From the NCBI RefSeq assembly GCF_014874065.1, contig NZ_JADBEE010000001.1, positions 744,001 to 808,000 of the forward strand: 64,000 nucleotides of DNA. The letters are read 5' to 3'. The notes under the pieces are model-generated. The model was not told the origin of the DNA, did no database searches, and was given only the letters and a program-made list of their open reading frames with translations. This DNA comes from Nesterenkonia halotolerans (lineage in GTDB: Bacteria; Actinomycetota; Actinomycetes; Actinomycetales; Micrococcaceae). Positions within the stretch are counted from its first letter, which is position 1. The number at the start of each line of letters is the position of its first letter. This document shows, one piece after another, positions 48,478 to 57,066 of the stretch. The position numbers and the translations under genes were made by a program.

Positions 48478-49595
48478 TGACCGGCCTCCGCATCGTCGAG
48501 CTCGTGACCTGCAGCGCGCAGCGTGGCGCGGGCCATGCGCTCATCGGCGTCGGTGATGCCGCGCGAAGCCGACTGCTGCTCCATGGTCTCCAGCAGGCTC
48601 CGGTCCTCGAGCAGCGGGAGGATGTTGCGACGGATCCAGGACTTGTTGAAGTGCTCGTCCTTGACCAGCAGCGCGCCTCCGGCGGCGACGAGCTCGCGGG
48701 CGTTGAGCTCCTGCTCGCCGTTGCCCACGGGCAGCGGGACGAACACGGCGGGAAGCCCGACCGCCGCCACCTCGCTGACGGTGGCAGCGCCGGCGCGGGC
48801 GATGATCAGATCGGCGGCGGCGTATGCCAGCTGCATCCCGTCCAGGTACTCGCGCTGGTGGTACCCGGGCAGCTCGAGAAGCGTCCCGGAGTCGTCGGTG
48901 ATGGCCTTGTCGCGCCCGGTCAGGTGCAGCAGCTGGGCGCCGGTGCCCACCACGTCGTTCAGGGAGTCCTCGATCGAACGATTCAGCGAGAGTGCCCCCG
49001 AGGAGCCGCCGGTGACCACGAGGGTCACCTTCTCCGGGTCCAGGCCGAGGCTCTGCAGAGCCTCTGAACGGGCGGAGCGCCGGTCCAGCTGGGAGATCTC
49101 CCGGGACATGGGCATGCCGACCCACTCGGCGCCCTTGAGCGGCGTGCCTTCGAAGGCCACCCCGGTGAAGGCCGCGAAGCGGTGGCCGAGCTTGTTCGCC
49201 AGACCCGGGCGCGCATTCGCCTCATGCAGCACCACGGGGATGCCCAGCCGCCGGGCGGCCACGTACACCGGGGTGCAGACGTATCCACCGACTCCCATCA
49301 CCACATCAGCCTCTTCGCTGCGCAGGATCTCGGCGGCGTCGCGGACGGCCTGGCCGAAGCGCGCGGGGAAGTGCAGCATGTCGCGGGTGGGCCGCCGCGG
49401 CATGGGCACCTTCTCGATGGTGCGCAGCCGGTAGCCGGCCTCGGGCACGAGCCGGGTCTCCAGTCCTGCGGCGGTGCCGATGATGCTCAGCCGGGCGTCA
49501 GGGACGAGGCGTTCGACGGCGCGTGCCACCGCCAGCAGCGGGCTGACGTGTCCGGCGGTCCCGCCGCCGGCGAGAACCACTGAAGGTGTGCTCAT
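48474..49595 (-). CDS. murG: Lipid II synthase MurG
   Basis: MurG transfers GlcNAc from UDP-GlcNAc to lipid I, giving lipid II. The 373-residue GT-B glycosyltransferase has the glycine-rich AGGGTAGHVSPLLA, VVMGVGGYVCTP, VTGGSSGALSLN and the UDP-GlcNAc site ARAGAATVSEVAAVGLP. It lies 63 bp after ftsW and overlaps murC. Confidence 0.97.
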   Translation of the reverse strand: MSTPSVVLAGGGTAGHVSPLLAVARAVERLVPDARLSIIGTAAGLETRLVPEAGYRLRTIEKVPMPRRPTRDMLHFPARFGQAVRDAAEILRSEEADVVMGVGGYVCTPVYVAARRLGIPVVLHEANARPGLANKLGHRFAAFTGVAFEGTPLKGAEWVGMPMSREISQLDRRSARSEALQSLGLDPEKVTLVVTGGSSGALSLNRSIEDSLNDVVGTGAQLLHLTGRDKAITDDSGTLLELPGYHQREYLDGMQLAYAAADLIIARAGAATVSEVAAVGLPAVFVPLPVGNGEQELNARELVAAGGALLVKDEHFNKSWIRRNILPLLEDRSLLETMEQQSASRGITDADERMARATLRAAGHELDDAEAGQ

Positions 49596-49658
49596 CTGTG
49601 TCTCATACTCCTGAAGCTCGGTGCGGCCTGTGCGGCCGATGGGGCCATGGTGCGCGAA

Positions 49659-51104
49659 TCATACTGTTGCAGGTTTCCGGCGGGACTTCACGCCGGCACC
49701 CTTCGCAGACGTGGACCGCTTGGACCCTTTGGCGCGCTTTCCGCCGGAGGACCGGGACCCGGCAGCGCGTTCCCGCGCCTCGATGCGCTGGGTCTGCGCG
49801 AAGTTCATCACCACGCCGACGGCGATGAGGTTTGCGGTCAGGGCGGAGCCGCCGTAGGAGATGAAGGGCAGCGGCACGCCGATCACCGGCAGCAGGCCGG
49901 TGACCATGGCGAGGTTGATGAAGGTCTGCCCGATCACCCAGGCCATGATGCCCACCGTGGTGATCTTGACCCAGGTCTCGGTGGAGCGCGACGCCACCCG
50001 GAACATTCCCAGCGCGAGGGTCGCGAAGAGCAGCAGCACCGTCAGCGCGCCGAGGAGCCCCAGCTCCTCCCCCAGGATGGTGAAGATGAAGTCGTTCTCC
50101 GCCTCGGGGATGTAGTTCCACTTCTGCCGGGACTGGCCCAGTCCGACCCCCCAGAATCCGCCCGAGGCCAGCGCGTAGAGGCCCTGCTGTGACTGGTAGC
50201 AGAAGTCCTGCGGCAGGCTGCAGGCGTCATTGATGCCGAGCCAGGCCTGGATGCGGACGGTGCGGTTCGGGCTCATCAGCGCCAGCAGCACCGCGCCGAC
50301 GGCGCCGGTGGCCCCGGCGACGAAGAAGTAGCGCGCCTTGGTCCCGGAGACGAAGAGCATGGCCGCCAGGAAGAAGCCGAAGACCAGAGCGGTTCCCAGG
50401 TCACGCCCCCAGAGGATGAAGGCGAAGATCAGCGCTGCGCCTGGCATGAGCACCGGGACGATGGTGTGCTGGAGCTCGCGCACGCGGGGCCCCTTGCGGG
50501 CGAGCACCACCCCGGTCCACAGGCAGAGCGCGATCTTGGCCAGCTCGGCCGGCTGGCCGTTGAAGCCGCCGATCCTGATCCAGTTCCTGTTGCCCTGCAC
50601 GTCATAGCCCAGCGGGGTGAGCACGAGCGCCAGCCCGAGGACGCCGAGCGCCATGGCGGGCCAGGCCAGCTTCTTGAGCCAGCCGCGCGGCATGAACGCG
50701 ACCACGAACATGCCGACCAGGCCGATCCCGGCCCAGGTGAGCTGACGCAGGAAGACCCCGTAGGCGCCATCCACGGTGCCCACCGACTCCACCGCGGTGG
50801 CGGAGAGCACCATGACCAGCCCGAAGACGGTCAGCGCCAGGGCCGAACCGAGCAGCAGCCAGAAGGTGGTGTAGGGGTTGCCCTCTTCGGCGAACTGCCA
50901 GAAGCGGTGGATGCGGTCTCGCCGCGAGGGGGTGCGATCGGCTGTGGGTTCAGGTCGCCGGGCCTCGCGTGGCCGCGGCGCCTCCTCGGTCTCTCGGGCG
51001 GCGGGTGCCGGGGCCTCCGGTTCCGTGGTGTCGTCTTCCACCACGCGCAGCCGGGGCCGGTTCTTCTCTGGGGAGGCTGGGACGCGAGGTCTCCGCTTGT
51101 CCAT
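49659..51104 (-). CDS. ftsW: Septal peptidoglycan polymerase FtsW
   Basis: FtsW is the SEDS glycosyltransferase that polymerises lipid II at the septum with FtsI. About ten membrane segments follow an 80-residue charged cytoplasmic N-terminus. SEDS signatures include GNRNWIRIGGFNGQPAELAK, LWGRDLGTALV, NDFIFTILGEELG and VPLPFISYGGSALTANL. The basic C-terminal tail (about 440-481, Lys/Arg/Ser-rich) is longer than in proteobacteria. The order murD-ftsW-murG is canonical. Confidence 0.96.
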   Translation of the reverse strand: MDKRRPRVPASPEKNRPRLRVVEDDTTEPEAPAPAARETEEAPRPREARRPEPTADRTPSRRDRIHRFWQFAEEGNPYTTFWLLLGSALALTVFGLVMVLSATAVESVGTVDGAYGVFLRQLTWAGIGLVGMFVVAFMPRGWLKKLAWPAMALGVLGLALVLTPLGYDVQGNRNWIRIGGFNGQPAELAKIALCLWTGVVLARKGPRVRELQHTIVPVLMPGAALIFAFILWGRDLGTALVFGFFLAAMLFVSGTKARYFFVAGATGAVGAVLLALMSPNRTVRIQAWLGINDACSLPQDFCYQSQQGLYALASGGFWGVGLGQSRQKWNYIPEAENDFIFTILGEELGLLGALTVLLLFATLALGMFRVASRSTETWVKITTVGIMAWVIGQTFINLAMVTGLLPVIGVPLPFISYGGSALTANLIAVGVVMNFAQTQRIEARERAAGSRSSGGKRAKGSKRSTSAKGAGVKSRRKPATV

Positions 51105-51150
51105 TCAGTCCTCCTCCTGGTGGGCGCCCTGCGGGGAGTCCACCTCAGCT

Positions 51151-52737
51151 TCAGTCGGTCATCAGCTCCGCCACCGCGTCGATGAAGGCTTCGCCTCGTG
51201 CTGCATAGGAGGCGAACTGGTCCATCGATGCGGCCGCCGGGGCCATCAGGACCGTGTGGTGCGGTGCGAGCACCTTCGCGGCCTCGGTCACGGCTGCGCG
51301 CATCGCGCGGACCCCGTCTGTCCCGGCGAGCACCGCGTCGATCTCGCTGCCGTGTTCATCCTCTCGCAGGCGCCCACCGATCACCGGGACTCCCGGCGCG
51401 TGTCGCTCCAGGCTGGATCTCAGCTGGGAGGAGTCGGTGCCGATGAGGATCACCTGACGCAGTCGAGGCGCGATCTCGGTGATCAGCTCGTCGTAGACGA
51501 CCCCCTTGGGGAGCCCTCCGGCGATCCAGATGACGTCGGTGAAGCTGCGCAGCGAGGCGGCGGCGGCATGCGGGTTGGTGGCTTTGGAGTCATTGATCCA
51601 CAGCACGTCATCGGCCTTCGCCACCGGCTGGATGCGGTGGTCACCCGCCTCGTAGGCCTGGATGGCCGCACGGATCGATTCTGGAGATGCGCCTGCCGCA
51701 CGGGCGAGCGCGGCGGCCGCCAGGGCGTTCGCGACCAGATGCTGCGGGGCCAGCGGCCCGAAGTCGGAGAGCGAGGCCAGCTCCAAGGCCTGGTGTGCGC
51801 GGTTGTCCAGGAACGCACGGTCCACCAGCAGGTCATCGACCATGCCGAGCATGGATCGTGCCGGAGCTCCCGTGGTGAACCCGATCGCTCGGCAGCCCTC
51901 GCGCACGTCGGCCTCGGCGACCATGTCTTCGGTGAGCGGCTGGTCCGCGTTGTAGACGCAGGCCAGCTCGGTGTTCTCGAAGATCTTGGCCTTGGCCGCG
52001 CGGTACTCGGCAAAGCTGCCGTGCCAGTCCACATGGTCCTCGGCGATGTTGAGCACGGCCGAGGCCAGCGGGGAGAGCAGCTCGGTGTATTCGAGCTGGA
52101 AGCTGGAGAGCTCCACGGCCAGGCTGTCGTAGCCCTCGGGATCGCGGATGGCATCGAGCACCGGGACGCCGATGTTGCCGCAGGCGATGGCGCGCTGCCC
52201 ATCGCGGAGGAGCATGGACTCCAGAAGCGTGACGGTGGTGGTCTTGCCGTTGGTGCCGGTGAGCACGAGCCACTGCGGCTCTTTCGCACCCGGACGGGCT
52301 CCGAGCCTCCAGGCCAGCTCGACCTCGGACCAGACCGGGATCGACTCGGCGCGCGCCTGCGCGATCAGCGCCGAATCCGGGCGCCAGCCGGGTGAGGTCA
52401 CGACGAGATCGGCAGGCTCTCCTCCGACGAGCGGGAGCCAGGAGAGGTGCTCCTCCCCCAGAAGCACGTCCTCGACGCCCACCAGCCGCAGCGTCTCGGC
52501 TTCGCGACGCTTCTTCCGACCGTCAGATCCATCGACGACGACGACGCGCGCGCCGAGCTCGGCGAGGGTGTCTGCGGCGGCGAAGCCGGAGACGCCGAGG
52601 CCGGTGACGACGGCGCGCAGCCCGGACCACGGCGCGTCCCAGCCACGAAGATCGGGACGGATCTGGGGCTGACGAGCGGGCTCGGCCGGCTCGGCAGCTG
52701 AGTCATGCGCGTTCACGGTCACTGGAAGATCACCCAT
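51151..52737 (-). CDS. murD: UDP-N-acetylmuramoylalanine--D-glutamate ligase
   Basis: MurD adds D-glutamate to UDP-MurNAc-L-Ala. The 528-residue product has VVTGLGVSGFAAADTLAELG, the ATP loop LTGTNGKTTTVTLL, CGNIGVPVLDAI, NIAEDHVDWHGS and the C-terminal NDSKATNPHAA. It is longer than the E. coli enzyme, with about 35 extra N-terminal residues. Its start overlaps the mraY end by 19 bases. Confidence 0.97.
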   Translation of the reverse strand: MGDLPVTVNAHDSAAEPAEPARQPQIRPDLRGWDAPWSGLRAVVTGLGVSGFAAADTLAELGARVVVVDGSDGRKKRREAETLRLVGVEDVLLGEEHLSWLPLVGGEPADLVVTSPGWRPDSALIAQARAESIPVWSEVELAWRLGARPGAKEPQWLVLTGTNGKTTTVTLLESMLLRDGQRAIACGNIGVPVLDAIRDPEGYDSLAVELSSFQLEYTELLSPLASAVLNIAEDHVDWHGSFAEYRAAKAKIFENTELACVYNADQPLTEDMVAEADVREGCRAIGFTTGAPARSMLGMVDDLLVDRAFLDNRAHQALELASLSDFGPLAPQHLVANALAAAALARAAGASPESIRAAIQAYEAGDHRIQPVAKADDVLWINDSKATNPHAAAASLRSFTDVIWIAGGLPKGVVYDELITEIAPRLRQVILIGTDSSQLRSSLERHAPGVPVIGGRLREDEHGSEIDAVLAGTDGVRAMRAAVTEAAKVLAPHHTVLMAPAAASMDQFASYAARGEAFIDAVAELMTD

Positions 52738-53825
52738 TCTCCGTAGAACAGGGCCAGTCCGATGCCGACGGCCAGGGCACCGATGATCCAGAAGCGGACC
52801 ACCACGGTGACCTCGGCCCAGCCCTTGAGCTCAAAGTGATGCTGCAGCGGAGCCATCAGGAAGACACGCTTGCCGCCGGAGAGCTTGAAGTACCCGACCT
52901 GGATGATCACCGACAGGGTGATGAGCACGAAGAGTCCACCCAGGATGACGAAGAGCAGCTGGGTGTGCGTCAGGATCGCGAAACCTGCCAGCGCGCCGCC
53001 CAGGGCCAGGGAACCGGTGTCCCCCATGAAGATCTTCGCCGGGGAGGTGTTCCACCAGAGGAAGCCGATCAGCGCGCCGGTGATGATGGCGGCGATCATC
53101 GCCATGTCCATGGGGTCTCTGACCTGGTAGCAGACGCCTTCCACTGCGCTGGTGGATCCGCCGCAGGACTGGTTGTACTGCCAGATCGAGATGATCGTGT
53201 AGGCCGCGGTGACCATCGCGGTGGCCGCCGCAGCGAGTCCGTCCAGCCCGTCGGTGAGGTTCACCCCGTTCGTGGTGGCGGTGATGATGAGGTTCGCCCA
53301 GATGATGAACAGGATCAGTCCGATCACCGGACCCGCGAACCCGAGGTCGAGCACGGTCTCGCGGACGAAGGAGATGTTCGTGGAGCCGGGCGTCAGTCCG
53401 TCGGAGTCTGGGAAGCTCAGGGCCAGCACCGCGAAGAGGATGCCGATGGCGCCCTGACCTGCGATCTTGCGCCAGGGAGTCAGACCCAGGGACTGCTTCT
53501 TGCTGATCTTGGCGAAGTCGTCGGCGAAGCCCACCAGGCCCATGCCGACCATGAGCAGGAGCAGCAGGAGTCCCGAGACGGTGGGGCCTCCGGTGTCTCC
53601 GGTGAGCCCGAGGATCAGGTGGGTCGCGAAGTACGCCACGAGCACCGCGATCAGGATCACGGCGCCACCCATGGTGGGCGTGCCGCGCTTGACGTGGTGC
53701 GTGGTGGGGCCGTCGTCACGGATGAACTGTCCGTACCCCCGTTTCACCAGGAAACGGATGAACAGCGGTGTCCCGGCGAGGGTGAGTCCCAGGCCCAGGA
53801 CGGCACCGATGACTACAGCAATCAC
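52719..53825 (-). CDS. mraY: Phospho-MurNAc-pentapeptide transferase
   Basis: MraY attaches phospho-MurNAc-pentapeptide to undecaprenyl phosphate, forming lipid I. The 368-residue protein has about ten membrane helices and the catalytic motifs RDDGPTTHHVKRGTPTMGG, GVNLTDGLDGLAAA and FMGDTGSLALGG, then the cytoplasmic APLQHHFELKGW. The GTG start overlaps the murF stop. Confidence 0.97.
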   Translation of the reverse strand: MIAVVIGAVLGLGLTLAGTPLFIRFLVKRGYGQFIRDDGPTTHHVKRGTPTMGGAVILIAVLVAYFATHLILGLTGDTGGPTVSGLLLLLLMVGMGLVGFADDFAKISKKQSLGLTPWRKIAGQGAIGILFAVLALSFPDSDGLTPGSTNISFVRETVLDLGFAGPVIGLILFIIWANLIITATTNGVNLTDGLDGLAAAATAMVTAAYTIISIWQYNQSCGGSTSAVEGVCYQVRDPMDMAMIAAIITGALIGFLWWNTSPAKIFMGDTGSLALGGALAGFAILTHTQLLFVILGGLFVLITLSVIIQVGYFKLSGGKRVFLMAPLQHHFELKGWAEVTVVVRFWIIGALAVGIGLALFYGEWVIFQ

Positions 53826-55330
53826 AGGGCCCCTTCCTTCGCGGCGATTCGGTCACCCAGAAGTCTAAGTCCTGCACTGTTGGAGGATTTGAACAGCACG
53901 ACGTCTCCCGGCATCAGCTCCGCGTCCAGGTAGGCTTCCGCCTCCTCCACGGTGGCGACCCACTGCACCTCGGAGCCCCAGCTGCCTTCAGCGATCGCCC
54001 CGCGGTAGAGCGGGTATGCGAGGTCGCCCACGACCAGCGTCTTGTCGATGTTCAGCCGCACCACGGTCTCGCCGAGCTGGGTGTGCTTGGGGATCGAGAC
54101 GTCGCCGAGTTCGAGCATGGCACCGAGAACCGCAACCGAGCGTCGGGCTGGGCGCCCGTCTCCTGGTCGGCTGATCATGGCCAGCGTCCGCAGGGCCTCG
54201 CGCATGGATTCGGGGTTGGCGTTATAGGCGTCGTTGATCAGCGTGACGCCGTCCGCGCGTTCGGTGCGTTCCATCCGCCAGCGGCTCACGGGTCCGAGGC
54301 CGTTCAACCGCGCGGCGATGTCTGCTGGGGGGAGTCCCGCGCGGTGCGCGCAGGCAGCTGCGGCCAGCAGGTTCGAGATGTGGTGTCCGCCGGTGAGCCC
54401 GGAGACGACGGCGAACTCCTCGCCAGACTCCGAGAACCGCAGCGTGAACCGCGGGTGCCCGTCCTCGTCCAGGTTCAGACCGAGGGCGCCGAGCTGATCG
54501 GGTGCTGCCTGTCCCCGGCTGCGGGAGGAGTCTTCAGCCTCGGAGGGATCTCCGGCCGGAGGGGAATCTTCGGTGCTGGAGAACCAGGTGATGGGCGCTT
54601 GGGCGACAGCGGCCATCGCGGAGACCTGGGCGTCGTCGCGGTTGAGGACGACGTGGCCCTGCGCGGGGATCGCTTCCACGAGCTCCTGCTTCACCGCAGC
54701 GATCTTGTCGGCCCCGCCGAACTTGCCCGCGTGAGCAGATCCGACCATCAGCACGGCCCCGATGTCGGGGCGCACCATCTCGGCAAGATCCCGGATGTTG
54801 CCCGGAGCGTCGGCGCCCATCTCGACCACGACGTACCGGGTGTCGAGCTCGGCGGTGAAGATCGTCAGCGGAACCCCTACTTCGCTGTTGTAGGAGCCTT
54901 GTGGGGCCACGGTGGGCCCTTCCGGCTCCAGCAGCGCACGGAGCAGGTCCTTCGTGGTGGTCTTGCCCGCTGAACCGGTGATGCCGATGACGGTCGTCGG
55001 AGAGTGCGCTCGGATTCTGACCAGGATCGCGGCGGCGAGTCGTCCCATAGCTGCGACGACGTCGTCGACGAGCACCGCGGGGTGGGCGGTGCCGGACGGG
55101 TCGTCGGTCGGGCGCTCAGCCAGGACGAGCGAGGCGCCTGCGTCGATCGCGGCGTCGATGAAGTGGTGCCCGTCGGTGTGTTCTCCGGGCTTGGCGATGA
55201 AGAGCGCGTCGGCTCGCATGGCACGGGAATCGGTGTCTGCATGGGTGACCAGCAGCGAGGTGTCTGCGGTGACTCCGCGGAGGGTCCCGGAGGTGATCTC
55301 GGCGATGTCATGGGCTGAGAGCTCGATCAT
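53822..55330 (-). CDS. murF: UDP-MurNAc-tripeptide--D-alanyl-D-alanine ligase
   Basis: MurF adds D-Ala-D-Ala to complete the stem pentapeptide. The 502-residue product shows DSRAMRADALFIAKPGEHTDGHHF, the ATP loop GITGSAGKTTTKDLL, NSEVGVPLTIF and the C-terminal NDAYNANPESM. A short acidic, Ser/Pro-rich insertion lies at about 245-270. It overlaps murE (ATGA) and mraY (GTGA). Confidence 0.97.
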   Translation of the reverse strand: MIELSAHDIAEITSGTLRGVTADTSLLVTHADTDSRAMRADALFIAKPGEHTDGHHFIDAAIDAGASLVLAERPTDDPSGTAHPAVLVDDVVAAMGRLAAAILVRIRAHSPTTVIGITGSAGKTTTKDLLRALLEPEGPTVAPQGSYNSEVGVPLTIFTAELDTRYVVVEMGADAPGNIRDLAEMVRPDIGAVLMVGSAHAGKFGGADKIAAVKQELVEAIPAQGHVVLNRDDAQVSAMAAVAQAPITWFSSTEDSPPAGDPSEAEDSSRSRGQAAPDQLGALGLNLDEDGHPRFTLRFSESGEEFAVVSGLTGGHHISNLLAAAACAHRAGLPPADIAARLNGLGPVSRWRMERTERADGVTLINDAYNANPESMREALRTLAMISRPGDGRPARRSVAVLGAMLELGDVSIPKHTQLGETVVRLNIDKTLVVGDLAYPLYRGAIAEGSWGSEVQWVATVEEAEAYLDAELMPGDVVLFKSSNSAGLRLLGDRIAAKEGAL

Positions 55331-57066
55331 GCGGTGTGCCCTCCTTCTGCAGTGGAGTCTGACGGGGAGAGGCTCACAGCATCTGCGGCCTCAGCGGTGA
55401 CGGGAGCGTCAGGTGCGGTGGGGAAGCCGCGCCGGCGCAGAGCTCGGGCCAGTTCGATCCGATCGTCGATCGGGTGCTTGGTCCCTGCGAAGTCTTGGTG
55501 CACCTCGTGGCCTCGTCCCGCCAGGATGATGGTGTCCTCGGCCTCCGCGACCTCCACGGCACGGGTGATCGCGTCCAGCCGCGGAGTGATCTCCTCCAGC
55601 GTGGCGTCCAGGGCCTCCTCGTCCAGTGCGGCGCGCGCACCTTCGAGCAGCCCGGCACGGATCTGGCTGGGGTCTTCGCCGTGCGGGTCGTCGTCGCTGA
55701 TGATGACGTGATCGGCCATGCGCACGGCGATCGCCCCCATCAGGGGACGCTTGGCGCTGTCGCGCTCCCCCGCCGCCCCGATGACCAGAATGGTCTTGCC
55801 CTGTGAGGTGCTGGCGGCGGCCTCCAGCGTGCGGATCATGGCATCGGGATTATGTGCGAAGTCGACGATGGCGGCCGGTGCGGTGCCGATGACCTGCATT
55901 CGTCCCGGAACGCTGATGGTGAAGGGATCTGCGTGCTCGAGCGCGCTGACGACCTCCTGGCGAGGGACGCGGAGCTCTGCGGTCTCCTGCGCCGTGAGCA
56001 CCATGACCGCCGCCAGCGCGGCGTTGGAGACGTTGAACCGACCCGGGAGACCGGTGCGGCAGCGGATCGTCTCACCGGTGCGCCGGTGCATGAGGGTGAA
56101 GCTGCTCCCGAGCGGCTCAGCTGCCACCTCCGTGACGACCCAGTCGGCGCTTGCTGCGGGCTCGTCGGATGTGGCCAGCTGAACCACGTGACCGGTGGCG
56201 GCATCGGCCATGCGCAGACCCCAGGCGTCATCGACGATGATCACGCTGCTGCGGGTGCGGCTCCGTGCGAAGAGAGCGGCCTTGGCCTCGAAGTACTTCT
56301 CCATGGAGCCGTGGAGGTCCAGGTGGTCCTGGGTGAGGTTGGTGAATCCCGCGACGTTGTAGAACAGCCCTGAGGTGCGCTGGTAGGAGATCGCATGGGA
56401 GGAGACCTCCATGGCCGCGGCGGTGATGCCGCTTTCGCGGAAGAGCGCCATGAGACTGTGCAGCTGCACCGCTTCAGGGGTGGTCATCTTCGAGGGGATG
56501 GTCGCCTCTCCCGCTGCGATCTCGATCGTGCCGATCAATCCGGTGGACTGCCCGTGACGCCGCAGCACGGCGTCGAGCAGAGACCGCAGGAAGTACGTGG
56601 TGGTCGTCTTCCCGTTGGTCCCGGTGACGCCGAAGAGTGCCGGGCCTGAGGTGGAGGAGTTGCCGTAGATCAGCGCCGCCGAGGGTCCCGCGGCGTCGCG
56701 CACGCGAGTCACCTGGATCACCGGGATGCGGTAGTCGGCGATCTCGCGGATCTTGTCGGCGCCGGCGTCGTCGGTCAGCACCGCTGCCGCGCCTGCGGCC
56801 ATCGCGGTGGCGATGAAGTCGGCACCGTGGGCGCGGGAGCCGGCCACGGCGACGAAGAGGTCCCCCGGCCCCACAGTCTTCGGGTCCATGGCGGCACCGG
56901 TGAGCGGGATCTCACCGGCCGCCCTGCCCACCGGCGTCACCAGCGGGTCGTAGCCGGTGCGCGTGAGCTCGGCGACGAGCTCCTCCACGGAGGCCCCTGC
57001 GACCCCATGCGGCCGGAAGACCCGGTCCTGCTGGGCGATGCTCAGTGCTGCGGCGTCCCCGCTCAC
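55327..57066 (-). CDS. murE: UDP-MurNAc-tripeptide synthetase (probably L-lysine adding)
   Basis: MurE adds the third amino acid of the stem peptide. The 579-residue product has the ATP loop GVTGTNGKTTTTYFL, TNLTQDHLDLHGSMEKYF and VDFAHNPDAM. In the substrate-specificity loop (about 455-462) it reads DDDPHGEDP, where meso-diaminopimelate enzymes have DNPR; loss of that arginine argues for L-lysine rather than meso-DAP, in keeping with Micrococcaceae-type walls. This is inference from the motif. The GTG start overlaps the ftsI stop. Confidence 0.95.
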   Translation of the reverse strand: MSGDAAALSIAQQDRVFRPHGVAGASVEELVAELTRTGYDPLVTPVGRAAGEIPLTGAAMDPKTVGPGDLFVAVAGSRAHGADFIATAMAAGAAAVLTDDAGADKIREIADYRIPVIQVTRVRDAAGPSAALIYGNSSTSGPALFGVTGTNGKTTTTYFLRSLLDAVLRRHGQSTGLIGTIEIAAGEATIPSKMTTPEAVQLHSLMALFRESGITAAAMEVSSHAISYQRTSGLFYNVAGFTNLTQDHLDLHGSMEKYFEAKAALFARSRTRSSVIIVDDAWGLRMADAATGHVVQLATSDEPAASADWVVTEVAAEPLGSSFTLMHRRTGETIRCRTGLPGRFNVSNAALAAVMVLTAQETAELRVPRQEVVSALEHADPFTISVPGRMQVIGTAPAAIVDFAHNPDAMIRTLEAAASTSQGKTILVIGAAGERDSAKRPLMGAIAVRMADHVIISDDDPHGEDPSQIRAGLLEGARAALDEEALDATLEEITPRLDAITRAVEVAEAEDTIILAGRGHEVHQDFAGTKHPIDDRIELARALRRRGFPTAPDAPVTAEAADAVSLSPSDSTAEGGHTA

